From NCBI GenBank assembly GCA_023703575.1, contig CP097969.1:1521517-1585516 (forward strand): 64,000 nucleotides of DNA, in the 5' to 3' direction. The notes beneath the pieces are model-generated. The model saw only the letters and a program-made list of their open reading frames with translations, made no database searches and was not told the origin of the DNA. Source of the stretch: SAR86 cluster bacterium (GTDB lineage: Bacteria; Pseudomonadota; Gammaproteobacteria; Magnimaribacterales; Magnimaribacteraceae). The translations under genes were made by a program, and so were the position numbers. Each line of letters opens with the position of its first letter. Position 1 is the first letter of the stretch. Positions 27,315-35,811 of the stretch are shown piece after piece.

Positions 27315-27740
27315 ATGAATACCTACTTAATTTTTAAAACCATTCATATAATCTCGGTAATTACCTGGATGGCTGCCCTATTCTATCTTCCAAGACTATT
27401 TGTATATCACTCCACCAAAGAAATAGGCTCAGATGCTTCTGAGACATTTAAAGTAATGGAGTCTAAGTTACTAAAAATCATTGCTAATCCATCTCTCATT
27501 CTGGTTTGGATCTCAGGTCTAGCCCTTCTGAGCTACAAAGGTTTAGAAATTTGGCTGGTTCTAAAAATGTTTCTTGTCATGGGCATGACTCTTTTTCACT
27601 TTTATCTTCATTTTCTCAGGGTAAGTTTTGAAGCCGATTACAACACAAAATCAGAAAAGTTTTTTAGGGTTATAAATGAAATACCGACGATACTGTTACT
27701 GATAATAGTAATACTGGTTGTCTTTCAACCCAGATTTTAA
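27315..27740 (+). CDS. hemJ: Protoporphyrinogen oxidase HemJ (UPF0093)
   Basis: A four-helix membrane protein that oxidises protoporphyrinogen IX to protoporphyrin IX. The HemJ signatures are present: the N-terminal KTIHIISVITWMAALFYLPRLFVYH with the conserved His and LPRLFVYH, and LVLKMFLVMGMTLFHFYLH. 141 residues is typical. It directly abuts hemF, closing a set that runs from ALA to protoporphyrin; only ferrochelatase is missing from the window. Confidence 0.92.
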   Translation: MNTYLIFKTIHIISVITWMAALFYLPRLFVYHSTKEIGSDASETFKVMESKLLKIIANPSLILVWISGLALLSYKGLEIWLVLKMFLVMGMTLFHFYLHFLRVSFEADYNTKSEKFFRVINEIPTILLLIIVILVVFQPRF

Positions 27741-27848
27741 AACTCTACAACCTCTCAAGGCGTTAAAACTCGAAAGAATTCTTCAGATAAACCTAGTTCT
27801 TTAAGGGATTGCTTCTAGTGATTGTGGATTATTAGCCGAAAGAAGTTT

Positions 27849-27866
27849 GCTTTATCTCGATAAAGC
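27849..27866. terminator. Weak hairpin between convergent hemJ and aldo/keto reductase genes
   Basis: GCTTTAT (27849-27855) and ATAAAGC (27860-27866) make a 7-bp stem with a CTCG loop, at the stop of the aldo/keto reductase gene and 109 nt after hemJ. No good T-run follows on either strand, so termination function is uncertain. The rest of 27741-27848 shows nothing I recognise. Confidence 0.3.
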
Positions 27867-28835
27867 TTTATCTATTGCACTAATATGATCCTGGTCAAGT
27901 TCTCCGAGTGATTCTGCTTGTATGCATTCTAAAAGCTCCTCCCTATTTTTTACACCTAATATTACAGACGACACTTTTTCGGCGCTAAGAGCATATCGGT
28001 GTGCAAGAATGGATGGATTTATATTCCATTCGGAAGCTAACTTTCTGAAAGGTTCAGCTTTATCATAATCCTCAAAATCTTTTATATCAAAGCCCGATGG
28101 GTGAGGTTCTCTATCCATTTCTAAAGTTAATGCCCCAGCCTGAACCGCTCTAATTCCAAGTATCGGTACTCCAACTTTCTGACTTTCAGTGAGAATTTTT
28201 TGAGGATCAAAATCTTGATCAACATATCCTATGGCACCTGCTGAATTCAAGGGATTAACAACACACTGAACAGCTTCAGGTTGAATATCATGATTTAAGA
28301 CCTCGAGTATTGCTTGAGTTTGACCTAATCCGCCTATACCCCAGCTACCGATCTTTCCTTCATCTTTTAATCTTTCAAAGGCTGGTATAACTGCATTGTA
28401 ATAACAAGAAAGTGATGTTGTATTAGTCTCTCTATATTCATTAAGTGTGTATAGCTGGAAATCATCTTGTCGTAACTGTGAATGCAGTAAGAAAAGATCA
28501 ACCCTTTCCATATTGAGATTATCAAGGCTCTTATTGAGAGATGAAATTAAGCGCTCATAAACTTCATCATCTGGCAATGTTCCCAATCTACATTTTGTAG
28601 TAATTTTTACATCTCCTAAATCTTTCCCTTTAAAAACTTCACCAACAACTCTCTCGGCCTCTCCTTTTCCATACATTGGTGCAACATCGAGGTGAGTTAT
28701 ACCCTTTTCAATGGCAAGATTTACTGTCGCAACTGCTTCCTCTCTAGATGTTTCACCCCAGACCTGTCCAAGGCCTCCACCACCTAGGGTTAAAGCGCTT
28801 ATATTTCCAAATGGCTTAAAACTTCTTTTTTTCAT
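27852..28835 (-). CDS. Aldo/keto reductase family oxidoreductase
   Basis: NADPH-dependent (beta/alpha)8-barrel reductase of 327 residues. The active-site Asp and Tyr are in GITHLDVAPMYGKGEAERVVGE, a lysine follows in VKITTKCRLGT, and the catalytic His lies in RVDLFLLHSQL. The C-terminal cofactor region VSSVILGVKNREELLECI is typical. It is nearest to the D-threo-aldose/L-fucose dehydrogenase-like AKRs by general pattern; the substrate is unknown. Divergent from the dioxygenase pair. Confidence 0.85.
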   Translation of the reverse strand: MKKRSFKPFGNISALTLGGGGLGQVWGETSREEAVATVNLAIEKGITHLDVAPMYGKGEAERVVGEVFKGKDLGDVKITTKCRLGTLPDDEVYERLISSLNKSLDNLNMERVDLFLLHSQLRQDDFQLYTLNEYRETNTTSLSCYYNAVIPAFERLKDEGKIGSWGIGGLGQTQAILEVLNHDIQPEAVQCVVNPLNSAGAIGYVDQDFDPQKILTESQKVGVPILGIRAVQAGALTLEMDREPHPSGFDIKDFEDYDKAEPFRKLASEWNINPSILAHRYALSAEKVSSVILGVKNREELLECIQAESLGELDQDHISAIDKALSR

Positions 28836-28923
28836 TTAACAATTTAAATTCAAAAATATTATAACGGAACGCTCATTCTGAATATTGAAGAAAACAATTT
28901 TTTCATGCTACCATCATGTTTCT

Positions 28924-29907
28924 ATGATTTTAGAAGATGGTCCAAAACACACAAAAGATTTAAATCAAGCTAAGCTAGACTTAGATAAATTTGGTTATTG
29001 TTTAATACCAGATGTTCTAAATGAGAATGAAATAAGAATTGCTAAAAAACGACTTCTTGAGCAAGCTGAAGCCGAGGAAGAACTAGGTCTTTCTTTTCGA
29101 GATGGAGGGGCAGATCAAGAGGTACAGTTCAAAGAGGGGCGTGTAGACAAAACTTCATTCACTAAGAGCAACGGAGGGGTGAACCAAAGGCTTTGGATGT
29201 TAGCGAATAAAGGTGAATGTTTCAGAGAGATGGTTACTCACCATCTAGTAGATGAACTTGTCGGTCATATTTTGGGTAATGATTTTATTTTATCCACTCA
29301 CTCAGCAAATATTGCCAAACCCGGTGGAGTAAGAATGGGTTTGCATACAGACCAATGGTGGATGCCTCAACCGGTAAGGGCTGGAGAAAGTTATATAAGG
29401 CCCTCAGAAATAACAAGAAAGGCTGATGTAAATTTTGTTGAGCCTGATGTGTCACTTGGCATATCACCCCCGGTTGTAGCTAATTGCATGTGGATGCTCT
29501 CAGATTTCTCTCCAACGAACGGGGCTACTGAGGTAGTTGCAGGATCTCATCTAACCGGGGCGCACCCCAACCAAGAGGACCAAAGTATGTATCCCATAAA
29601 TCAACCTGAGGCAAAGGCAGGCTCTTTAATGGTTTTTGATGGAAGACTTTGGCATGGTACTGGAGCTAATACTGGCAATACTGACAGACTCGGAGTGTTG
29701 ACAACTTTCTGCTCGCCTCAGTTTAGACAACAAGAAAACCAAACACTTGGGCTCGATAGAGATCTTTGGGATTCTTGTTCGGAAAAACTAAAGTCCAGAC
29801 TTGGATTCAAAGTTTGGAATGCATATGGAAGAATTGAAAGCTCTATGGACTATCTTATTGATATTGAACCTGAAAGAATAAAAGAATTAAAACCGACCAA
29901 GCAATGA
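28924..29907 (+). CDS. Phytanoyl-CoA dioxygenase (PhyH) family protein, copy 1
   Basis: Fe(II)/2-oxoglutarate-dependent oxygenase of 327 residues. The iron ligands are HTDQWW (H-x-D) and the later His in DGRLWHGTGANTG; the following Arg in TDRLGVL likely binds 2-oxoglutarate. The N-terminal LDKFGYCLIPDVLNENEI is typical of PhyH proteins. The frame is open from a TTG at 28885, but ATG at 28924 is more likely. It overlaps the second copy by 4 nt. The natural substrate cannot be inferred. Confidence 0.85.
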   Translation: MILEDGPKHTKDLNQAKLDLDKFGYCLIPDVLNENEIRIAKKRLLEQAEAEEELGLSFRDGGADQEVQFKEGRVDKTSFTKSNGGVNQRLWMLANKGECFREMVTHHLVDELVGHILGNDFILSTHSANIAKPGGVRMGLHTDQWWMPQPVRAGESYIRPSEITRKADVNFVEPDVSLGISPPVVANCMWMLSDFSPTNGATEVVAGSHLTGAHPNQEDQSMYPINQPEAKAGSLMVFDGRLWHGTGANTGNTDRLGVLTTFCSPQFRQQENQTLGLDRDLWDSCSEKLKSRLGFKVWNAYGRIESSMDYLIDIEPERIKELKPTKQ

Positions 29908-30785
29908 ATCTTGAAAAGCTAGAGTATCCACCCTTAACCGAAGATGTTGAAGAAGCCAAAAATCACTTAGATAAATATGGTATGGCTTTGATCGCCAACG
30001 TATTGAGCTTTGATGAAATTGATGAGATGGATAAAAGACTCAACGAACAGTTCTTAGGCGAGGAAAAATATAAGGTAGGTTCAAAAATTAGAGGTGATGA
30101 GGGATTGGGAGTAGAGTCATCTGATGAAGAAAAAGTAAGTAGATTAGTTTGGAATTTAATAAATAAAGGTGATTGTTTTTTAAAGCTTATAGATCATCCA
30201 AAAATACTGCCGCTCATTCAGCATATAATCGGAGACAAAGTGTGTCTTTGTTCAATGGGAGCACATATGAATGGAAGTGGCAACGAGAGAATGGCGCTTC
30301 ACCAAGATCAATGGCCTTTGGTACCTCATCCTATGGACTTTCCTTTCATGGCGAATGTAATGTACTTAATCTCAGATAACTCTCCTGAAAATGGTGGTAC
30401 AAGGCTTATACCTGGATCACATAAATGGCCACTTATAGATTATCGCACGGCAAATGGTGAAGAGATTCAAAAAATGGCTAATTCTCTAACCGCACCGAAA
30501 GGTACAGCAATAGTTTGGGAAGGAAGGCTTTGGCATGGTAATGGTTTAAATAGATCAGGATCCATGAGAAGCAATATCTCGACAGCTTTCTTGCAACCCT
30601 GGGTGAAACCGCAAGAAAATCATCAATATAGTATCCGAGATGAAGTGCTCGGTAAGATAACCGAAAAACAAAAACACATATTAGGTTTCAGTTCTTTTGG
30701 GACACTCGGCGGGCATGACGGATCTAGCGTTTCACCTGCAGAATTTGATCCCAAAAAGGAGTCCATAGGGATACTTAAGCCTTGA
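29904..30785 (+). CDS. Phytanoyl-CoA dioxygenase (PhyH) family protein, copy 2
   Basis: Paralogue of the preceding gene, 293 residues. HQDQWPL gives the H-x-D pair and GRLWHGNGLNRSGSMRSN the distal His and the Arg. The shared framework LDKYGMALIANVLSFDEI, NGGTRLIPGSHKWP and the same WEGRLWHG motif mark it as a tandem duplicate that has diverged. ATGA overlap with copy 1 makes co-translation likely. The two may form a heteromeric or sequential oxidation step. Confidence 0.85.
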   Translation: MNLEKLEYPPLTEDVEEAKNHLDKYGMALIANVLSFDEIDEMDKRLNEQFLGEEKYKVGSKIRGDEGLGVESSDEEKVSRLVWNLINKGDCFLKLIDHPKILPLIQHIIGDKVCLCSMGAHMNGSGNERMALHQDQWPLVPHPMDFPFMANVMYLISDNSPENGGTRLIPGSHKWPLIDYRTANGEEIQKMANSLTAPKGTAIVWEGRLWHGNGLNRSGSMRSNISTAFLQPWVKPQENHQYSIRDEVLGKITEKQKHILGFSSFGTLGGHDGSSVSPAEFDPKKESIGILKP

Positions 30786-30786
30786 T

Positions 30787-31419
30787 CTAGTTGCTTAATT
30801 TCCTATATAAAAAATAGAGTAAGGCAGGTAACAAGGACGCTCCAAAAAAAGCTAAAGTTGATGAACCGCTTGATAGTGCTGCAGCTCCTAGTCCAGAAAA
30901 TACTATAGCTACACCTATATTAGATAAAATCATTACATAGACAAATTTCATAAAGGGCATATTAGTAATTCCGGCAGCAAGTGTACTGAGTTCAGCAAAT
31001 GCTGGAACAGGTCTAGCAAGAATTAAGCCCATGACATCAATATCTCTAGCCGAATCTTCAGCTTTTTTTAAATCTTCGACACCAACTATCTTTTGAGCGA
31101 GCGGCCTTGCTGCAAATCTCCCTACTATGTAGCCAAAAACAGCTCCTAAATTTAGACCTATCCATACAACAACAGAAGCAATTGCCCAGCCCAAACTAGC
31201 TCCTGCTAAAGTATTTGTTAATCCATTTGGAACAGGGAGAAACACATCAGCAGCTAGAGCAATCATAACTACAATCGAAGTATAGACAGTATTTTCACCT
31301 GCCCAAGCTAGTGCTGTTTCTCCATATCTAGAAAATGGTGTTTCCAAAAGGATTGCTGGAATAACAATGGTCGTAAATAAAACTATAATAAATGTAAGCC
31401 ATTTAAATAATCTGGTCAT
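30787..31419 (-). CDS. VTT-domain (TVP38/TMEM64/DedA-like) membrane protein
   Basis: A 210-residue integral membrane protein with helices at about residues 7-24, 44-60, 74-100 and 150-205. LPVPNGLTNTLAGASLGW, then GYIVGRFAAR and ARPVPAFAELSTLAAGITNM, follow the VTT (DedA-related) pattern of a re-entrant G-rich segment and R-x-V-P-loop. Related proteins act as lipid scramblases or flippases; a specific function is not assigned. Starts on the last base of the GPH permease gene. Confidence 0.75.
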   Translation of the reverse strand: MTRLFKWLTFIIVLFTTIVIPAILLETPFSRYGETALAWAGENTVYTSIVVMIALAADVFLPVPNGLTNTLAGASLGWAIASVVVWIGLNLGAVFGYIVGRFAARPLAQKIVGVEDLKKAEDSARDIDVMGLILARPVPAFAELSTLAAGITNMPFMKFVYVMILSNIGVAIVFSGLGAAALSSGSSTLAFFGASLLPALLYFLYRKLSN

Positions 31420-32777
31420 TAAGCTCTTTCTTGAATCTGTTGTTTTATTGCTGCGTGTTCTTTTTCACCAAACTTAAATTTTTTATATAAAAGATAAGCT
31501 CCTAAACTGTAAAAAACTAAAGGCACAAGGCCATAGAGACTAATCAGTGCAATTTTTACTTCCATCGTCTGAGGTTGATTGGGGATAAAACCAGAAAACT
31601 GCAGAACAAAGCCAGTTACAAGAAGCATAATCCCTGTTGCGCTTTTAAAGACAAAATTAAGAGCTGCAAAATAAGAACCTTCTTTCCTCTCTCCTGTTAG
31701 GTACTCATCATAATCTATTACATCACCTTTCACAGAAGGCCCAATTGCTCCTCCACAGCCTGCAGCCATACCACCTAAAGCTGCCCCAATAAACATAACA
31801 ATCAACCTATCAGTTATAGAGTCCAAAAAAGGAATAATAAAAATTCCGCCGAATGAAATACCAGTAAAGGCAAGACTAAAAACCCATAATCTTATTTTCC
31901 CAAATCTCCTTGATAATGGTATCCAAAGAGGAACAGATAAAGCTGACGGAAGCATATAAGCAAATATAATTAAAGGCGCCCAAGCAGGAGCTTCAACTAT
32001 ATATTGAGTCACATAAAGGGTGAGCACTCCTATAACTGCCCCACCTAAATTTTCAATAAACAGAACTATTATTAATATTTTCGCATGTGGGTTTATCCAT
32101 ACATCTCTAAATGCCTTAAATGGATTTTTATTTACTCGGTTTTGAAATTCAGGATTTTCTTTAAGTTTTGAGACTGCAAAAAATATCATTAGAGACATTG
32201 CACCGATGGCATAAAAAGCGAGACTACCAGCCAATTGTCTAACATCTCCATCAGGGTTATTTTCTTCGCTAATCAGCAAACTCATTGAGACTAATGCAAG
32301 AATTGATCCCAACGTAAAACCTATATGTCTTATCCCAAAAAGCCGAGTCCTCTCATGATAATCTTCTGAAAGTTCAGCTCCTAAAGCCATATGCGGTACG
32401 TTAAGTAGAGTTATTGCGGAATAGAAACTGAGTATTGCTATCATCATCCACAAATCAAGAGATTGACCTTGCATAGATTCGGGTGGCGAAAAGACTGCCA
32501 AAAATCCAAACGAAATGGGAATAAAGCTTATTAGCATCCATGTCCTTCTTCTGCCAAATTTAAAGGTGGTCCTGTCGCTTAAATATCCTGCAATGGGGTC
32601 TGATACGGCATCCCATATCCTAGATATACTAAAAATGACTCCCATTACAGCTGGAGCAATAAGTAGTACGTCGGTGGAAAATTTCATTACGTAGAGGCTC
32701 ATTAAAAGATACATATAGCCTGCACCCAATCCCGGCATGCCGTAAGCTATAGTTGTTCCTAATGTTACTTTTCTCAT
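31419..32777 (-). CDS. MFS transporter of the glycoside-pentoside-hexuronide (GPH) cation symporter type
   Basis: A 452-residue, 12-helix permease. The cytoplasmic loop motif RIWDAVSDPIAGYLSDRTTFKFGRR-type (central part AVSDPIAGYLSDRT) is characteristic of MelB-like GPH symporters, as is VIDYDEYLTGERKEG in the second half. The substrate could be a glycoside, but GPH members in marine bacteria also occur beside lipid-like catabolic genes. It follows the FAD monooxygenase gene by 6 nt and overlaps the VTT gene by 1 nt. Confidence 0.85.
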   Translation of the reverse strand: MRKVTLGTTIAYGMPGLGAGYMYLLMSLYVMKFSTDVLLIAPAVMGVIFSISRIWDAVSDPIAGYLSDRTTFKFGRRRTWMLISFIPISFGFLAVFSPPESMQGQSLDLWMMIAILSFYSAITLLNVPHMALGAELSEDYHERTRLFGIRHIGFTLGSILALVSMSLLISEENNPDGDVRQLAGSLAFYAIGAMSLMIFFAVSKLKENPEFQNRVNKNPFKAFRDVWINPHAKILIIVLFIENLGGAVIGVLTLYVTQYIVEAPAWAPLIIFAYMLPSALSVPLWIPLSRRFGKIRLWVFSLAFTGISFGGIFIIPFLDSITDRLIVMFIGAALGGMAAGCGGAIGPSVKGDVIDYDEYLTGERKEGSYFAALNFVFKSATGIMLLVTGFVLQFSGFIPNQPQTMEVKIALISLYGLVPLVFYSLGAYLLYKKFKFGEKEHAAIKQQIQERA

Positions 32778-32783
32778 TTAAAT

Positions 32784-33935
32784 CTACTTTAATTCAGAGA
32801 GTTCTTTAATAAGATTATATGAATGCAGTTTATTAACACTATTATTCATAATTATTTTTGTAAGTAAGTTTCTTATCTTTGCCAGTATGGGGTTGGAAAT
32901 ATGATTAAATATCCCCTGAAGTTTTGATCTTTTTTGTATCCATCTACTTCTACTATTTCTCAACCTATCATATTTACGAACTATACTGCTCAGATCTTCT
33001 TTGTCCTTTATTAAAGACGCTAAACAGTAAGCATCTTCAATCGCAAGACACCCACCTTGTCCTAGAAAGGGAGCCATAGGATGAGCGGCATCTCCTAGAA
33101 GCAAGCACTTATCTCGATACAGTTTTTTTGGGAGAGATCTCTCAAAAATACCCCATTTATATATTTCTTGAGACGAATCAAACATAGAAAGTAATTCTTC
33201 GTTCCATCCAGCAAAGCAATTAAGAAATTCAGATTTATTACCCTTTATTTTCCAAGACTCTTCAGACCAAATTACATTATGCTCAATAGCAATGAAATTA
33301 ATAAGATCTCCTCTGCCAGTTGGATAATGTACACAATGACCTCCAGGGCCGTAGTAGACATTGACCTTGTCATTACCTTCGAATTTAGGAAGGTTCTCTA
33401 TCGAGGTCATACCTCTCCATGCTACATATTTTGTAAATTGAGGTTTTTGGTCATCAAAATAATGCTCTCTTAAAGAAGACTTAATACCGTCGCAAATTAG
33501 GATTAGATCATAGGTCTTTTTTTCATGATTAGGTATTATGATTTCTCCTATAGCAGGATCAATTGACTCAATCTCACTATCGAGGATTATATTTCCACCA
33601 AGCTCTTCAAATTTATTTGAGAGTGTTAAAACAAGATCTCTTCTATCTAAAGTTATAAAATTTTTATCAAGTGTCTGGAACTTTATTACCTTAGCTTTCT
33701 TATAATCCCGTATGAAGGAACCCAAAGGATAGTGACCCTTAGAAGATAAACCTTCCATAAGATCCAGATCTTGCAACAACAGAGTAGCGTTCTTGGAAAG
33801 TGTTATACCGGCTCCAAATGAATCTATAGATTGCGATCTTTCAAAAATTTCAACTTCTAAGCCTATTTTTTTTAATGCATACCCAGCAGTTAGACCAGAT
33901 ACTCCTGCTCCTATTACTGCAATATTTCTTAACAC
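32784..33935 (-). CDS. FAD-dependent aromatic-type monooxygenase
   Basis: Class A flavoprotein monooxygenase of 383 residues. N-terminal GxGxxG VIGAGVSGLTAGYALKKIG, the second FAD motif LLLGDAAHPMAPFLGQGGCLAIEDA, and an R-x-D-L segment LDRRDLVLTL. The pattern matches salicylate-hydroxylase/zeaxanthin-epoxidase-like proteins; the substrate is unknown. Start is GTG at 33935, sharing one base with the rlmN stop (TAGTG). Confidence 0.85.
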   Translation of the reverse strand: MLRNIAVIGAGVSGLTAGYALKKIGLEVEIFERSQSIDSFGAGITLSKNATLLLQDLDLMEGLSSKGHYPLGSFIRDYKKAKVIKFQTLDKNFITLDRRDLVLTLSNKFEELGGNIILDSEIESIDPAIGEIIIPNHEKKTYDLILICDGIKSSLREHYFDDQKPQFTKYVAWRGMTSIENLPKFEGNDKVNVYYGPGGHCVHYPTGRGDLINFIAIEHNVIWSEESWKIKGNKSEFLNCFAGWNEELLSMFDSSQEIYKWGIFERSLPKKLYRDKCLLLGDAAHPMAPFLGQGGCLAIEDAYCLASLIKDKEDLSSIVRKYDRLRNSRSRWIQKRSKLQGIFNHISNPILAKIRNLLTKIIMNNSVNKLHSYNLIKELSELK

Positions 33936-35056
33936 TAGATTGCCTTAGTCTTAATTTGATTTTTTTGTGCTCGTTCTTTTCTGCGCGTCTTATCATTAAC
34001 TTGTCCAACTAATTGTCCACAAGCAGCCATGATGTCGTCACCTCTTGTTGATCTAATGGTCGTAACATAACCCTCATCTTGGAGATATTTTTGAAACCTT
34101 TTCACTCTATTTCCCGAGGGTTTTAGATAACCTGATCCTTCAAAGGCATTAAAAGGAATTAGATTTATTTTGCAGGGTAATTGTCGCAATAACTTTGCCA
34201 ACTCTTCTGCATGTGTCATTTCATCATTAATACCATCAATCAGAATATACTCGATTGTTGTTATTCTCTTATCATCGCATGAATCGACATAACGCTTCAC
34301 TGAATCCAGCAGCTCTTGAATGGGATATTTTTTATTTATAGGAACCAGCTCATTTCTAAGTTCATCATTAGGAGCATGTAAGGATATTGTAAGAGCAACA
34401 TCACTTACCTTACTTAAGTCATCAATTTTAGGAACAATACCTGAGGTGCTCAAAGTAACTTTTCTTTTAGATAGACCATAAGCGTGATCATCTGTCATTA
34501 AATCCATGGCATTTACAACAGGTTCAAAGTTTAACAATGGTTCTCCCATTCCCATCATTACCACATTTGTAATATGTCTTGAGTTAGGCTCTCTAGGTAA
34601 GCCAAAGGAATTAGCAGCAACCCAAACTTGTCCTATTATTTCATCTAAGTCTAAATTTCTTGAAAAGCCCTGCTTTCCAGTAGCACAAAAACTGCAATCT
34701 ACCGCACACCCAACTTGTGATGAAACGCATAAAGTGGCTCTATTCTTTTCAGGTATGAGAACCATTTCAATTAAATCTTTTTCTCCAACTTTAATGACCC
34801 ATTTTTTGGTTCCATCTTTTGATGATTTTTCATATAAAATTTCAGGAACCTTTATTTCACAAGTTTCTTCTAGTCTTTGGCGCAATTCTTTTGACAGATC
34901 GGTCATCTGAGAGATATCTGAAACTCCTCTTTGATGTATCCATTTAATTATTTGGGTCGCCCTAAACGGCTTTTCCTCAATGGAGACAAAAAAATCCTCT
35001 AACTCTCTCCTACTTAAGCCCATAAGGTTAATTTTCTTAGAATGATTTTGTTTCAT
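33935..35056 (-). CDS. rlmN: Dual-specificity 23S rRNA/tRNA adenine-C2 methyltransferase RlmN
   Basis: Radical SAM enzyme methylating 23S rRNA A2503 and tRNA A37. The radical SAM cluster is CAVDCSFCATGKQGFSRNL, the methylated catalytic cysteine is in MAACGQLVGQ near the C-terminus, and its partner cysteine is in the same family arrangement. MGLSRRELEDFF at the N-terminus and NVVMMGMGEPLLNFE are RlmN signatures. 373 residues. Confidence 0.96.
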   Translation of the reverse strand: MKQNHSKKINLMGLSRRELEDFFVSIEEKPFRATQIIKWIHQRGVSDISQMTDLSKELRQRLEETCEIKVPEILYEKSSKDGTKKWVIKVGEKDLIEMVLIPEKNRATLCVSSQVGCAVDCSFCATGKQGFSRNLDLDEIIGQVWVAANSFGLPREPNSRHITNVVMMGMGEPLLNFEPVVNAMDLMTDDHAYGLSKRKVTLSTSGIVPKIDDLSKVSDVALTISLHAPNDELRNELVPINKKYPIQELLDSVKRYVDSCDDKRITTIEYILIDGINDEMTHAEELAKLLRQLPCKINLIPFNAFEGSGYLKPSGNRVKRFQKYLQDEGYVTTIRSTRGDDIMAACGQLVGQVNDKTRRKERAQKNQIKTKAI

Positions 35057-35082
35057 ATGTCTTTTATAAAGTTAAGTGAGCT

Positions 35083-35811
35083 TTAGTCTTCCTTACTTAT
35101 TTCATCAGCTACCCAGCTAATAGACCAATTATGTCCTAATTTATTTCCTTTGTATGTTTTGGGCAGTCTCGTAACATTGCTATTTTTTATATCCACTACT
35201 TGAGGGTCATAGTCTAGGTCTTTAAAAGCACCATCTAGTTCTTGAATAGTTCTCCATTGATGTAGGCTAATCCCAGTACCTAAAAAGCTTGGAGGCTGGT
35301 AATTACATAGTGAAGATAGCATACCCATTCCTTTAAGAGGGCCTGCTACAGAGTGAATATGCAATGGAACATCAATATCCCATATTTTAGAGAGTGTGGT
35401 TACCAGAAGGCCTCCGTAACTATGACCAATAAGTATTACCTTATTTAAGTTAGGACTTTGATCAAGCCTGGTCTTGATAGAGTTAAGTAAAATATCAATA
35501 CTAGAGTCTGGGCAGGAGCCATCATCCCAGCGAAAGAAAGAAACTATAGTAGTATCGTTATTTAGGGTCTTTAACGGATATACCCACTCATAACCCTCGC
35601 TATTGCTGCCATGAATACCTATTAAAAGGGTACTTTCGGCTGAGCTGCTTATCTCTATATCGTGTAAACCAAAATTTAAGTCGGCCAAGTACTCTCCAAG
35701 CAAGAAGACATCTCCTTCCAAGCTAAAGAAATCTTTGATGTCTATTTCCTTTGATTCATTACAAGAAGATAATAGGCATAGAGCCAAAATAAAAGACCTA
35801 TTGATTTTCAT
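35083..35811 (-). CDS. Predicted lipoprotein with alpha/beta-hydrolase fold
   Basis: MKINRSFILALCLLSSCNES carries a lipobox with Cys at about residue 17. A central HGSNSEGYEWVYPL and the nucleophile elbow LIGHSYGGLLVTTL indicate an alpha/beta hydrolase with Ser in G-H-S-Y-G. A plausible His is in GHNWSISW near the end. 242 residues; membrane-anchored in the envelope. Substrate unknown. It overlaps the glycosyltransferase gene by 4 nt and precedes rlmN by 26 nt. Confidence 0.7.
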   Translation of the reverse strand: MKINRSFILALCLLSSCNESKEIDIKDFFSLEGDVFLLGEYLADLNFGLHDIEISSSAESTLLIGIHGSNSEGYEWVYPLKTLNNDTTIVSFFRWDDGSCPDSSIDILLNSIKTRLDQSPNLNKVILIGHSYGGLLVTTLSKIWDIDVPLHIHSVAGPLKGMGMLSSLCNYQPPSFLGTGISLHQWRTIQELDGAFKDLDYDPQVVDIKNSNVTRLPKTYKGNKLGHNWSISWVADEISKED

